Source: CAWBRT01 sp963791145
Lineage (GTDB): Bacteria > Acidobacteriota > Terriglobia > Terriglobales > Acidobacteriaceae
NCBI GenBank assembly: GCA_963791145.1
Contig: CAWBRT010000006.1
Coordinates: 248,001 to 312,000 of the forward strand
Length of the DNA: 64,000 nt
Direction of reading: 5' to 3'
The notes below the pieces were generated by a model, which saw only the letters and a program-made list of their open reading frames with translations, had not been told where the DNA came from and did not search any database. Position numbers and translations under genes: made by a program. Positions 43,685 to 53,299 of this stretch are shown in pieces; the stretch's first letter is position 1, and each line of letters opens with the position of its first letter.

Positions 43685-45211
43685 ATGAAACGCCGATTCT
43701 GGTTTGGGTGTCCGCACGAATTCTCGTTCCCGGTGAAAGCTGCCGACGGAAGCTACTACCAGGTCTGTATCCTCTGCGGCACGGAATACGGCTACGACTG
43801 GAAGCGGATGAAGCGGACCAAGCCGCTGCCTCGTCGCGTCCAGCAGACATCCCTGGAGCAACGCCGGCCCGCGGCATCCTGGGTTGCAACTGCGACGGCG
43901 CCAGCCGTGCAGCCTGCCGCTAGCATTCAGCCGGTGGCGGTATCATCGCCGGTGGCAAACGCCGAAGCGATGCCCGAACCAGTGGTTGCAGTAGCGGCTT
44001 CTGCTCGTGCGCACGAGCAGGAATCGCAAAATGCGCTCGCAGCGGCCTGGGCAGAGATCATGAGTGCGGCAACGCAGGTTGCGGATACAGCAGAGCACTG
44101 GACAGCGGCAGCCAGGCAGTGGAGCTCTCGAAACCTGCGGCGAACGCAGGTGATTCCCGCGCTCTCGCTTGCCGGATTGCTGGTATTCGCCTATGTCGCC
44201 GCTCACCGCTACGGACACGCTGGTCCCGCACAGACGGGGCCAGAAGTCGCCACCACAACCGCTGGGGCGGATGTATATACGGACGTAAACAAGGCGTCTG
44301 CCGAAGCTGCCGGGAAAGACTTGATGCGCGCGGCAGCAAAATCCGAAGAACCGGGCGGGACTGTTAAGAAAGCAATCTCCGCCACCCCGCGCCAACGCAA
44401 CTATCACGGCGGCGGCAAGAAGCTGAAACTCGTTACCGGTATTCCGCGCGTGCAGACGCCGGTTCTGGTACTGGGTGAAGCGCTGGTGACCTCCCAACCG
44501 GAAGGCGCGCAAGTCCGCTTCGACGGCAGCAGCGATCCGGTTTTTACTACTCCGGCCGTGGTGGGATCAATTCCGCCCGGCCGCCACCGCGTGGTGATTT
44601 CCAAGACGGGATTCATCCCGCAAACAATGATGCTGGAGGTCGCAGCCGGCGCGCGTTCCACCGTGGCCGCCCGCCTGGTACAGCAGGGATCGGTTTTTAA
44701 AATCGCCAGCACTCCCATCGGCGCCACGGTTCTTCTGGACGGCAAGAGCACGGGCCTGACCTCGCCGGCCGAATTGCGCGTCACCGTGGGTGGAGCACAC
44801 ACCATCACGCTCGTTCAGTCCGGCTTTCTGGCGTCGCACTCCCAGGTCAGCGTGAAAGATGGAGAGAACTTCTCGGTGGCATTTACCCTGATTCCGGCAG
44901 GGAATGCCGGCAACAGCAAGGTGGTCGGCGGCGGGATCAAGCGGTTCCTGCCGGGAGGCTCCGCCAAAGACATGGCTGACGTGCACTTCAAGACCAGTCC
45001 CAAAGGCGCGCGCTTGACGCTGAACGGCTGGTCCGCGCCGAGGACCACGCCGGTGGAACTCCGGCTGCCTCCAGGCGGATATAACGTTGTAATCCAGGCT
45101 GATGGATTTAAGACATTCGCGAAGGAGATCGTCCTGGAGGCTGGTCAGAAGATCGTGCTGCAAGAGACCTTGGAGCGTGCCACCGGCGACAGCCTGGCTC
45201 TCAAACCATGA
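43685..45211 (+). CDS. Membrane-anchored PEGA-domain protein with N-terminal zinc ribbon
   Basis: 508 residues. The N-terminus has CPHEFSFP and CILCGTEYGYDW, a probable zinc site in the cytoplasm. A single membrane helix, ALSLAGLLVFAYVAA, lies at about residues 160-174. The outer part carries three PEGA repeats (VTSQPEGAQVRFDG, IASTPIGATVLLDGK, FKTSPKGARLTLNG), beta-sandwich modules linked to surface structures. No partner gene is recognised. Such layouts occur often in Acidobacteriota. Confidence 0.82.
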   Translation: MKRRFWFGCPHEFSFPVKAADGSYYQVCILCGTEYGYDWKRMKRTKPLPRRVQQTSLEQRRPAASWVATATAPAVQPAASIQPVAVSSPVANAEAMPEPVVAVAASARAHEQESQNALAAAWAEIMSAATQVADTAEHWTAAARQWSSRNLRRTQVIPALSLAGLLVFAYVAAHRYGHAGPAQTGPEVATTTAGADVYTDVNKASAEAAGKDLMRAAAKSEEPGGTVKKAISATPRQRNYHGGGKKLKLVTGIPRVQTPVLVLGEALVTSQPEGAQVRFDGSSDPVFTTPAVVGSIPPGRHRVVISKTGFIPQTMMLEVAAGARSTVAARLVQQGSVFKIASTPIGATVLLDGKSTGLTSPAELRVTVGGAHTITLVQSGFLASHSQVSVKDGENFSVAFTLIPAGNAGNSKVVGGGIKRFLPGGSAKDMADVHFKTSPKGARLTLNGWSAPRTTPVELRLPPGGYNVVIQADGFKTFAKEIVLEAGQKIVLQETLERATGDSLALKP

Positions 45212-45253
45212 TGCCGCGCGATTAAGCGTTGCAAGCCGATTCGCCGCAATATT

Positions 45254-45730
45254 TCACCACATCTGTCGCGTCCAGGCTAAGTCCGCGCGTGAGGAATCCC
45301 CGGCGCGCGGTTGATCCGACTCGTGTTCTGCCTGGCCGATCGCGAGGTTGGGAGCGATCAGAAATAATCTGGTTATGGCTTCCGCGCATATCGCGCAGAG
45401 ATTCGGTTGCGCAGACGATAGCTCGCCGCGCCCGCAGAGCTCGCACGCAGTGACGGCCTGAACCGGCTTGGCGGCCGTTTCCCGGACCGCCGCGCGATAC
45501 GGGCTGACGCGGTTGACCGCCGGCTTGGCAGGCACAGAAGCAGCGCCGGAATCGGCCTGGCCCGCGGCACTCAGGCGCTCCAGTAGTTTTGAAACCATCC
45601 GTCTTAGACGCGAAAAGATGCCACGTTCGGCGTCAGGCATCATGCCGGCCGCCTGGCCGTTGGCATTCGTTGGAGTTCCTGAAAGCGGCCGTATTTGCCG
45701 TTGCTGAGGCGCAACCCTTCGTTTCGACAT
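45254..45730 (-). CDS. Hypothetical protein with zinc-ribbon motif
   Basis: 158 residues. A CxxC pair, CELCGRG, and a second pair, CAICAEAIT, at about residues 95-118 suggest a small zinc finger; the flanks are low-complexity and probably disordered. It is convergent with the PEGA gene, which also has a zinc ribbon. No function assigned; moderate coding support. Confidence 0.55.
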   Translation of the reverse strand: MSKRRVAPQQRQIRPLSGTPTNANGQAAGMMPDAERGIFSRLRRMVSKLLERLSAAGQADSGAASVPAKPAVNRVSPYRAAVRETAAKPVQAVTACELCGRGELSSAQPNLCAICAEAITRLFLIAPNLAIGQAEHESDQPRAGDSSRADLAWTRQMW

Positions 45731-46037
45731 TTCCCTGGTCCTGGACTTACCGGGTCAAATTTTTCAATGCGATAGAACACGTCGGTTATGGCAGATCCGG
45801 CGCCGCACAGCAACGCACCGTCGACCCTGCTGCCCAAAAAGACAAGTGGCGAGGGACCTGACCACGATCAGACTGTTACTAGGAATGGATGCGCGAAAAC
45901 CGGGGCAGGACTCGCACATTTCTCGTTTTTACAAACATTACAAATTGCCGGCCGACTTCATTCTCCAGGGTGACGCGTCGGCGCCGGACGGCTAAACGCA
46001 ATCGTGCTGCTCGCAAAGGTTGCGGCGAAGGCTGCGA
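45731..46037. other. Intergenic, nothing recognised
   Basis: About 300 bases without supported genes or clear repeats. Confidence 0.4.
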
Positions 46038-47171
46038 TTACGCTTTGAGGGGCTGGGCGAGCTCGACTGTGCGCTTCAGTTGTCCACAGGCGGCGAAGAT
46101 GTCGCGTCCGCGCGGGCGGCGAATGAAGGCGGGAATGCCGGCCTGCACCAACGCGTGCTGGAATGCCAGGACGCGCTGCTCGTCGGGGGTCGCGAAGGGA
46201 ATACCAGGACCGGGATTCAGGGCGATCAGATTCACCTTGGCGCGCAGCCCGTGCAACAATTGCGCCAACTCCCGCGCGTTCTCGAGGGAGTCGTTCTCCC
46301 CGCTCAGCAGGACGTATTCGAAGGTGAGCCGCTCGCGATTGCGCAGAGGAAAAGCTCTGGCGGCCGCGATCAGGCCGGCGATGTCCCATTTCCTGTTGAT
46401 CGGCATGACGGCGGTCCGGGCGGCGTCGTTGGTGCCGTTCAGCGAAATGGCCAGCTTGGGACGAACCGGCTCGCGGGCGAAGTCGGCGAAACGCGGCAGT
46501 ATTCCCGAGGTCGAAACCGTCATGCGCGATTGCGGGATTCCAGCGGCCTCGACCAGCAGGCGCACGGCGCTCATGAAATTTTCGTAATTTAGAAAAGGTT
46601 CGCCCTGCCCCATGAAGACCAGGTTGATGCGGTCGCGCGTGAGGTCCACCGCATGGTCTGAGAGGATTGCCAGGACCTGCCCGACGATCTCGCCTGCCGT
46701 CAGGTTGCGCAGCAGTCCGAGTTGGGCCGTCAGGCAGAAGCGGCAGTTGACCGCGCAGCCCACCTGGCTGGAGACGCAAATGGTAGCCTTCGGAGACTCT
46801 TCGCGGCCGGAGCGCTGCGAGCGGGCGGGTGAGGCTTCGCTGCTACCCTGATCGCCACCGTCTCCTTCCGGCATCCATACGGTCTCGACCGTTTGTCCAT
46901 CGGCAAAGCGGACCAGGTAACGGATGGTGCCATCAACGGAGACGAAACGCTGATCGACCAGCGGCATGCCGACCTCAAAGCTGTGGGAGAGGAGCTGCCG
47001 GCGGAACGCCTGCGGCAGGGTCAGAATGTCAGCCAAGCCAGCGACCCGTTGCCGGTAAATGGCCTCAAAAAGTTGCGCGCCCCGGTAGCGGGCCTCCCCC
47101 TGAGACACTGCTATCTCTGTAAGTTCTTGAAGGGAAAGGCCTAATAGTTCGGATTTTGGGGTGTCGCGCAT
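46038..47171 (-). CDS. rlmN: Dual-specificity RNA methyltransferase RlmN
   Basis: A radical SAM enzyme that methylates C2 of A2503 in 23S rRNA and A37 in some tRNAs. The cluster motif is CAVNCRFC. The upstream ICVSSQVGC holds the resolving cysteine and DIFAACGQL the C-terminal methyl-carrying cysteine. GQGEPFLNYENF is the conserved SAM segment. An extra segment of about 20 residues (GDGGDQGSSEASPARSQ) is inserted before ICVSSQ and looks disordered. The frame is intact over 377 residues. Confidence 0.94.
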   Translation of the reverse strand: MRDTPKSELLGLSLQELTEIAVSQGEARYRGAQLFEAIYRQRVAGLADILTLPQAFRRQLLSHSFEVGMPLVDQRFVSVDGTIRYLVRFADGQTVETVWMPEGDGGDQGSSEASPARSQRSGREESPKATICVSSQVGCAVNCRFCLTAQLGLLRNLTAGEIVGQVLAILSDHAVDLTRDRINLVFMGQGEPFLNYENFMSAVRLLVEAAGIPQSRMTVSTSGILPRFADFAREPVRPKLAISLNGTNDAARTAVMPINRKWDIAGLIAAARAFPLRNRERLTFEYVLLSGENDSLENARELAQLLHGLRAKVNLIALNPGPGIPFATPDEQRVLAFQHALVQAGIPAFIRRPRGRDIFAACGQLKRTVELAQPLKA

Positions 47172-47356
47172 GCATCCAAAAGAGCAGTTCTAGCTTCGCT
47201 GCAGAGCCGGGCAGCAACTTTTACAATCGTTTAAGGGTCCATACCCACCAGTGAGCCGTCTCTCAGTATAGGCTTATGATGCTAGAGAGGGAGCCCGGCA
47301 GGGCGTTAGCGAACGCGGAACTCATACCTTCCTGCCTGCGATTAAGGGGACGCCCA

Positions 47357-48650
47357 ATGCCAGCCAAACCGTTCAGTGACGAACTGCGAAACCTGCGGCG
47401 GACGGAACTGCCGAACGGGTTGACCATCGTTTCCGAGGAGATGCCGCACATTCGCTCGGTGTCGATCGGCATATGGATACGCACCGGCTCCCGGCATGAG
47501 ACCTCCGAGCTTAACGGCATTTCTCATTTCCTCGAGCACATGGTCTTCAAGGGAACCAAGAACCGCAGCGCGGAGGAGATTGCCCGGCAGGTGGATTCGA
47601 TCGGCGGAAACCTCGACGCCTTCACCGCCAAGGAGTGCGTCTGCTTCAACGTCAAGGTCATGGACGAGCACCTCGGCCAGGCCATGGACATCCTCAGCGA
47701 CATGGTGCTGAACCCCACCTTCAACGAGTCCGACATCGGCAAGGAACGCGGCGTGATTCTGGAGGAGATCAAGATGGACGAGGACAACCCCGACCTGCTC
47801 GTCCACGAGATCTTCACCCAGAACTTCTGGAAGGGACATCCGCTGGGGCGCCCGATTCTGGGCACCAAGGAAACGGTGCGGCGCTTCCATCAGAACATGC
47901 TGTTCGACTACTACGGCAGCGCGCTTCGTTCCCGGCAACATGGTGATCTCGGCCGCCGGCAGCCTCAAGCATGACAGCTTCGTGAACCTGGTGACCAGCA
48001 CCTTCGAACACCTGGCGCCGCGGACCGATGTCCTGGAAGATGCGCCGCCCAAAGCGCAGGCGCGCATCATGATGCGCAATAAGAAATCGCTGGAGCAGGT
48101 GCAAATCTGCGTCGGCGTGCCCTCCTACTCGATCTCGCATGAGAACCGCTACGCCTCGTTCGTGCTCAACACGCTGCTCGGTGGCGGAATGAGCTCGCGG
48201 CTCTTTCAGAACATCCGCGAGCGGCAGGGACTGGTGTACTCGATTTTCAGCGAACTGAATCCCTACCGCGATACCGGATGCCTGGCGGTTTATGCCGGCA
48301 CTTCGCGCGCCACTGCGCCCCAGGTGGTTACTTCCATCGTGAACGAGTTTCGCGAGTTGAAGCGCAACCCGGTTTCCGACGAGGAGCTGCAGCGCGCCAA
48401 GAACCAGTTGAAGGGCAGCCTGATGCTGAGCATGGAGTCCTCCACCGCCCGCATGTCCAACCTGGCACGGCAGGAGATGTACTACAACCGCTTCTTCGGC
48501 ATGAGCGAGATCATCGAGCGCGTCGAGGCCGTCAGCGTCGAGGATGTGCAGAAAAACGCCATCGAGTTCTTCAGCCCCGAGCAGATCGCGGTCACCGTGC
48601 TGGGCAACCTCAACGGACTGAAACTTACGCGCGACCTGCTGGCATGCTGA
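47357..48650 (+). CDS. M16-family zinc peptidase (frameshifted)
   Basis: A processing-peptidase-like protein (PqqL/YmxG type). The inverted zinc motif HFLEH with downstream E (ERGVILEEIKMDED) is complete in the N-terminal domain, and the C-terminal domain has LNTLLGGGMSSRLFQNIRE. The frame breaks near 47930 between DYYGSAL and GNMVISAAG. Start ATG 47357 has AAGGGGA seven bases upstream. Confidence 0.9.
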
Positions 48651-48657
48651 AAGAACG

Positions 48658-48776
48658 GTTCTTAGTTCTTCGTTCTTAGTTCTTAGTTAAGGACTGCAGC
48701 ACGGGGCATCCCTAGGTAGTGGAAGGCAATTGGGGTGAGAAACAACGAAGAACGAACAACGACCAACGAAGAACGG
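48658..48776. repeat. Facing heptamer arrays (GTTCTTA / AACGAAG)
   Basis: Left: GTTCTTA, GTTCTTC, GTTCTTA, GTTCTTA, GTTAAGG (48658-48692). Right (48741-48776), read inversely: GTTCTTC, GTTGGTC, GTTGTTC, GTTCTTC. The arms are separated by about 48 bases, right after the M16 gene. Confidence 0.9.
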
Positions 48777-49021
48777 TTTTGACATCTTTGTGCAGCCCGG
48801 CTTGACATATATTGTCACCTCACGCATGATCAAAGGTAATTGCGGCCCTTATCCCGGGAGTGAGTTGCTTTAATATCAATCACTTCCAGTGTCAGTCCAG
48901 GCGTGACTGGCTGCCCGGATTTCGGAATAAGAAATGCACATTGAATGCGGGAGCTTGGAACTCGGGGCAAGTGTCATTTTTCCCCGAAAGGTTTTTCCGC
49001 GAGTTTTAAGGAGAGCTTCAA
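48777..49021. promoter_or_regulatory. Leader of the first pilin gene
   Basis: TTGACATATATTGTCA near 48803 offers a -35-like hexamer inside a short dyad; a clear ribosome site, AAGGAGAG, precedes the pilin ATG. A true promoter cannot be fixed. Confidence 0.4.
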
Positions 49022-49500
49022 ATGCGTAAGAAGAAGGGTTTTTCCCTGATCGAGCTGTTGATCGTGGTGGCCATCATTCTGATTATCGCCGCCATCGCTA
49101 TTCCCAATTTGCTCCGCTCGCGTATTTCCGCAAATGAGGCGTCCGCGGTGGGTTCGCTGCGTACGATCAATACCGCTGAGATAACTTACGCAACGACGTA
49201 TCCTTCGGTTGGCTACTCGGCAAACCTGACTGCACTGGCTGGCAGCGGTTGTCCGACCGCAACTTCCACTGGCGCCTGCCTGATCGACAGCACTCTGGCA
49301 GGGGCCACCAGCTGCTGCCAACTCTAAGAGCGGGTACTACTTTACTTACGCCACGAGTACCACCCTGGGTTACACGCTGATATGGCGATCCCGCGAAACC
49401 TGGTTCCACCGGCGTGAGGCATTTCTATACAGACGGCACGGCCGTCATCCGGTATAACGCGACGGCAGTCGCCACTGCCGCTGATGCCGCCATCCAGTAA
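49022..49500 (+). CDS. pilA: Type IV major-pilin-like protein 1 (frameshifted)
   Basis: A prepilin with a short basic leader and cleavage site MRKKKG/FSLIELLIVV; glutamate 5 is present, then the hydrophobic spine IILIIAAIAIPNLLRSR. The globular part has cysteines in GSGCPTATSTGACLID. Two breaks (near 49315 and 49380) interrupt the frame; the remainder (GYYFTYAT, VRHFYTDGTAVIRYN) matches the third pilin. It has its own terminator. Confidence 0.87.
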
Positions 49501-49537
49501 TCCTTTATAGGCGAGCCCACTCGGCGAAGAGCATCTG

Positions 49538-49568
49538 GGGCCAGCTTCGGCTGGCCCTTTCTGTTTTT
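49538..49568 (+). terminator. Rho-independent terminator after pilin 1
   Basis: GGGCCAGC-TTCG-GCTGGCCC then TTTCTGTTTTT; an 8-pair stem with a stable TTCG loop. Confidence 0.93.
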
Positions 49569-49882
49569 GGAACGAGAGCGGCTCAACGCCCTGCCAGTGC
49601 GATCGCGACGCTCCGCCCAATCCGGCCCCGCGCAGCTCTCAACTCATGCGCTCTCTGTTCGAATGACATTTTTTGGCATTCTCGCCTGACAACAACTGTC
49701 AGTCTGGCGCCGGTTTTCCTTCTCCTCGCATGGCGGAAAAGCCGCAAGTAACTGAAAACACGTTGGCTTGCCTGGTTCGGCACCTTCTTCCCACGGATGG
49801 CAAGACTCTTGCTCAAACACAGAGCGGACGCTCTGACGCCTGTTCGAGCGAGAAGACTGACACTTCAAGAGAGAGGGTTGCA

Positions 49883-50374
49883 ATGCGGAAGCAAAAAGGC
49901 TTTTCACTTATCGAACTGTTAATCGTGGTGGCGATCATCCTGATTATCGCCGCTATCGCCGTGCCGAACCTGATGCGTTCGCGCATGTCGGCCAATGAAG
50001 CCTCGGCCGTCGGCTCCGTTCGTACCATCATCAGCGCGGAGAATCTGTACTTCAATGCCAACAACACCTACGCCGATCTTCCTACGCTAGCGACCGATGC
50101 CGCTGGCAATTTGATCGACAACCAATTGGCCAATACCAGTGCCACAGCTCCTAAGAGCGGATACATCTTCGCCGCTCAGGCAGGCTCAAGCGGCTCGTTT
50201 CTTTCGACGTTTGTGGTCGGTGCCGCGGCACAAAGCAGCTCGACTGGAACCCGGGAATTCTGCTCGGACCAGCGTGCTGTGATTCGTATAGCCAGCACGA
50301 CGCAGACGGGCACTCTGGCAACCACTTGCGCGACGACCTTGACTGCTCTCGGCGGCACACCGCCAGCTAACTAA
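49883..50374 (+). CDS. pilA: Type IV pilin-like protein 2
   Basis: 163 residues: MRKQKG/FSLIELLIVV cleavage site and helix as in pilin 1. The globular domain differs, is rich in serine and threonine, and has cysteines in EFCSDQR and ATTCATT. Intact frame. It begins about 380 bases after pilin 1 and ends before its own terminator, so it is probably its own unit. Start chosen at ATG 49883, where the leader matches the other pilins; GAGAGGG lies upstream. Confidence 0.9.
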   Translation: MRKQKGFSLIELLIVVAIILIIAAIAVPNLMRSRMSANEASAVGSVRTIISAENLYFNANNTYADLPTLATDAAGNLIDNQLANTSATAPKSGYIFAAQAGSSGSFLSTFVVGAAAQSSSTGTREFCSDQRAVIRIASTTQTGTLATTCATTLTALGGTPPAN

Positions 50375-50409
50375 CTGGTTTCAGAGACGCACCTGGGGAG
50401 GTGCAGATT

Positions 50410-50442
50410 GGGTGGCCGGCTCTGCCGGCCGCCCTTGTTTTT
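50410..50442 (+). terminator. Rho-independent terminator after pilin 2
   Basis: GGGTGGCCGGC-TCT-GCCGGCCGCCC followed by TTGTTTTT. Confidence 0.93.
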
Positions 50443-50801
50443 GCGTAACATGCGATACGCCGACCTTAGTGTTAGTCCTTCAGTCATATCTGTTGAGCGG
50501 TCAAGTTCCAGAGTTCCCGAGTTATCATCGTGGTACTCAGCCCTGTCACTAGGCAGGCTAGCCACAGGGAAATTAAGCTGACGCAAGCCCGCGTAGGGGA
50601 AGCATTTGTCGGAAAGTAGTTTGGCACTATTCGTGCTCTTGTTCTAACTGGAAGACGTAATTTGTCGAAGATGTCGAGGTATCCGGGAAGTTTACCCCCG
50701 AGTGCAGTCGGGGCATCAACCGGAAGCATAGTTGACAGCCTTCTCCTTTGGGCAGAACTGGCACGACAGTCCGAGTGGAGGAAAACATAAAAAGAGGCGG
50801 C
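50443..50801. other. Intergenic before pilin 3
   Basis: No gene is seen. A TGGCACG near 50758 resembles a sigma-54 -24 box, but the expected GC at -12 is not clear. Confidence 0.4.
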
Positions 50802-51293
50802 ATGGGAAAGCAGCGCGGGTTCTCTCTTATCGAGTTGCTGATCGTGGTGACGATAATCCTGGTGATATCGGCTATCGCCATTCCCAACCTCATGCGCTCG
50901 AGAATCGCCGCCAATGAGTCCGCTGCCGTCGGGAACATGCGCCGCATCAGCGAGGCTACGGTTTCCTATGCGGCCACCTATAACACTGGCTCCGGGCTGG
51001 TAGGCTACTCCAACGACTTGGTATCTCTAGGAGGCACCAACTGTAATCCTCCCAGCGTGACATCCGCTTGCCTGATCGACAATAACTTGGCTCAAGCTAG
51101 CGCTCCCAATACTGCCAAGCTCGGTTACTACTACACCTATGCCCAGAGCGACGCGCGTGGCTTTACACTGAACGCCGATCCTTCCTCTTATGGCACAACT
51201 GGACTGAAGCACTTCTACACCGATGCCACCCAGAGCATACGCTTCAACAGCACCGATACTCCGGCCGGGCCGACCGACCAGGCGGTGCAGTAG
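50802..51293 (+). CDS. pilA: Type IV pilin-like protein 3
   Basis: 163 residues: MGKQRG/FSLIELLIVV site, spine IILVISAIAIPNLMRSR, and a globular domain close to pilin 1 (cysteine pair in TNCNPPSVTSACLID, C-terminal LKHFYTDATQSIRFN). Intact frame, AGAGGCGG ribosome site. Paralogue of pilin 1, suggesting local duplication with pilin 2 between them. Confidence 0.9.
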   Translation: MGKQRGFSLIELLIVVTIILVISAIAIPNLMRSRIAANESAAVGNMRRISEATVSYAATYNTGSGLVGYSNDLVSLGGTNCNPPSVTSACLIDNNLAQASAPNTAKLGYYYTYAQSDARGFTLNADPSSYGTTGLKHFYTDATQSIRFNSTDTPAGPTDQAVQ

Positions 51294-51427
51294 CGAGTAG
51301 CCACGGGATCGCACGCATCGTTCCACCACTCTTCTTACCCGCCTCAAATGCTCCGTGATTGTGCCACAAATGCCAACGCTGTTCAGCGCTTGTCTGCGCC
51401 TTATAATGGCGGTGTAACCGATCGAAT

Positions 51428-52389
51428 ATGGCGGCGATTGAAACCTTCGGGCTGGAAAAATCGTACCAGGTAGGCTTCTGGCGGAAGCGTGAGCGGCAGG
51501 CGCTGCGGCCGCTGACCCTGACCGTGGAAGAGGGCGAGGTTTTCGGCTATCTCGGCCCCAATGGCGCCGGCAAAACAACCACCCTGAAACTGCTGATGGG
51601 GCTGATCTATCCCACGGGCGGCAGCGCCACTATCCTGGGCCGTCCGCTGGACGACCGCGAGATGAAAGCGCAGATCGGCTTCCTGCCGGAGCAGCCGTAC
51701 TTTTACGATCACCTGAGCGCACGCGAACTGCTCACGTATCTCGCCACCCTCTCCGGCGTTGCCTGCCGCGGAGCGCAGCCGGCGCGTCGACGAGGTGCTT
51801 AACCGCGTGGGGCTCACCGGACGACGCCAACATCCAACTGCGCAAATTTTCCAAAGGCATGCTGCAGCGAGTAGGAATCGCGCAGGCCATCGTGCACAAT
51901 CCGAAGCTGATCTTCCTGGACGAGCCCATGTCCGGACTGGACCCGGTCGGCCGGCGCGAAGTGCGCGACCTGATTCAGTCACTCAAGGACGAAGGCAAGA
52001 CGATCTTCTTCTCGACCCACATTCTGAGCGACGCCGAGACACTCTGCGACCGCGTGGCGGTTCTGAATAACGGCCAGCTTCGCGGTATCGGCGTGGTGGC
52101 CGACCTGGCGCGCGAGATCAGCGGAAAGATCGAGGTCGTCTGGGAGGGCATCGCCGCGCTCGGCTCGATAACCGGCCTGGGCGCGGAGACCCACGGCAGC
52201 GGCAGCATCTTCCGCGCGGTGTTGCCGGAAGCCATGCTGGAGCGGGCCGTCGATATCATTCGCAATACCCATTCCAGGCTGATCGCCATTACGCCGCTGC
52301 GCGCTACCCTGGAGGATTTCTTCCTGCAAAAACTGCAGGCGGACACGGAACCGGCATCCAAGGCGGCGCGCGGGGAGTCAGGATCATGA
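51428..52389 (+). CDS. ABC-2-type transporter ATPase (frameshifted)
   Basis: Walker A GPNGAGKTT, Q-loop region IGFLPEQPYFYD, a signature-like FSKGMLQRVG, Walker B LIFLDEPMSGLDP and switch FSTHILSDAE. The frame is disturbed between 51770 and 51855, probably by two breaks around RRVDEVLNRVGLTG. The C-terminal segment has the DrrA-like tail. Its permease partner follows at 52520. Position before the pil cluster suggests a role in pilus or envelope assembly, but the substrate is unknown. Confidence 0.88.
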
Positions 52390-52420
52390 TCGCCAGGATG
52401 GAAACACGCTGCGCGGGTGC

Positions 52421-52449
52421 CCCGCATCTGCGCGCCTTGCAGATGTGGG
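52421..52449. repeat. REP hairpin, CCCRCATCTGC family
   Basis: Head GGGTGC, arms CCCGCATCTGC and GCAGATGTGGG. Confidence 0.8.
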
Positions 52450-52459
52450 ACTGAACGCA

Positions 52460-52490
52460 CCCACATCTGCCAGAATCAGGCAGATGTGGG
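52460..52490. repeat. REP hairpin, inverted partner
   Basis: CCCACATCTGCC - AGAATCA - GGCAGATGTGGG followed by GCACC. With 52421-52449 it forms an inverted pair between the ATPase and permease genes. Confidence 0.88.
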
Positions 52491-52519
52491 GCACCAGCAG
52501 ATAGCGTGGAGGTTCACCG

Positions 52520-53299
52520 ATGATCACCAGAATCGGCGCCATCGCCTTCAACACCTTTCGCGAAGCGGTGCGTGATCGCGTGCTCTACAATCTGGTGCTC
52601 TTCGCGGTGCTCATGGTGGGAGCGGCGCTGCTGCTGGGGCGTATTTCGATCAACATAGAACGCCTGGTGCTGGTGAATCTCGGGCTGACGGCCATCTCGC
52701 TGTTCGGGATCGTGATCGCCGTCTTCGTGGGCATCGGGCTGGTCAGCAAGGAGATTGAGCGGCGCACCCTGTACACGGTCCTGGCGGCCCGCCCGGTGCA
52801 GCGCTGGGAATTCATTCTCGGCAAGGAGATGGGCCTGATCGGGACGCTGCTGGTCAATGCCGGCTGCATGAGCATGGGATTTTTTGCCGCGCTCTTCTAC
52901 CTGGAGCGGCATTTCGTCGCCGCTGATCGCTTCCTGCTGGTCGCGTTGTACTTCATCGTTCTGCAGTTCGTGGTGGTCACCTCGCTGGCCCTGATGTTCT
53001 CCGCCTTCACCTCGCCGCTGCTCTCGATTATCTTCACGCTGTCTCTATTCGTGATCGGCACCTTTGCCGGAGATCTGCGGGGTTTCGGCGAGATGGCCGG
53101 AGGATCGACCAGGATTCTGGCGACCGGCCTGGCCTACCTGCTGCCCAATTTCGCGGTGTTCAACGTCATCTCCGAAGTGGCGCACTCGGTCCCGGTGCCC
53201 GGCCAGCTGATCCTGTTCAACACCGTCTATGCGCTGCTTTACTCCGCGGCTGCCACCAGCGCGGCCATGCTGATCTTCCAGCGCCGGAACTTGAAATGA
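52520..53299 (+). CDS. ABC-2-type transporter permease
   Basis: 259 residues with six membrane segments (LYNLVLFAVLMVGAALLL, ISLFGIVIAVFVGIGLV). The family segment VSKEIERRTLYTVLAARPVQ is followed by WEFILGKEMGL, typical of ABC-2 permeases such as NosY. Stop overlaps the next gene's start. The REP pair upstream separates it from the ATPase. Confidence 0.88.
   Translation: MITRIGAIAFNTFREAVRDRVLYNLVLFAVLMVGAALLLGRISINIERLVLVNLGLTAISLFGIVIAVFVGIGLVSKEIERRTLYTVLAARPVQRWEFILGKEMGLIGTLLVNAGCMSMGFFAALFYLERHFVAADRFLLVALYFIVLQFVVVTSLALMFSAFTSPLLSIIFTLSLFVIGTFAGDLRGFGEMAGGSTRILATGLAYLLPNFAVFNVISEVAHSVPVPGQLILFNTVYALLYSAAATSAAMLIFQRRNLK

Noticed and set aside
50758..50775. Sigma-54 promoter upstream of pilin 3
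   Set aside because: TGGCACG is present but the -12 GC element is not at the required spacing.
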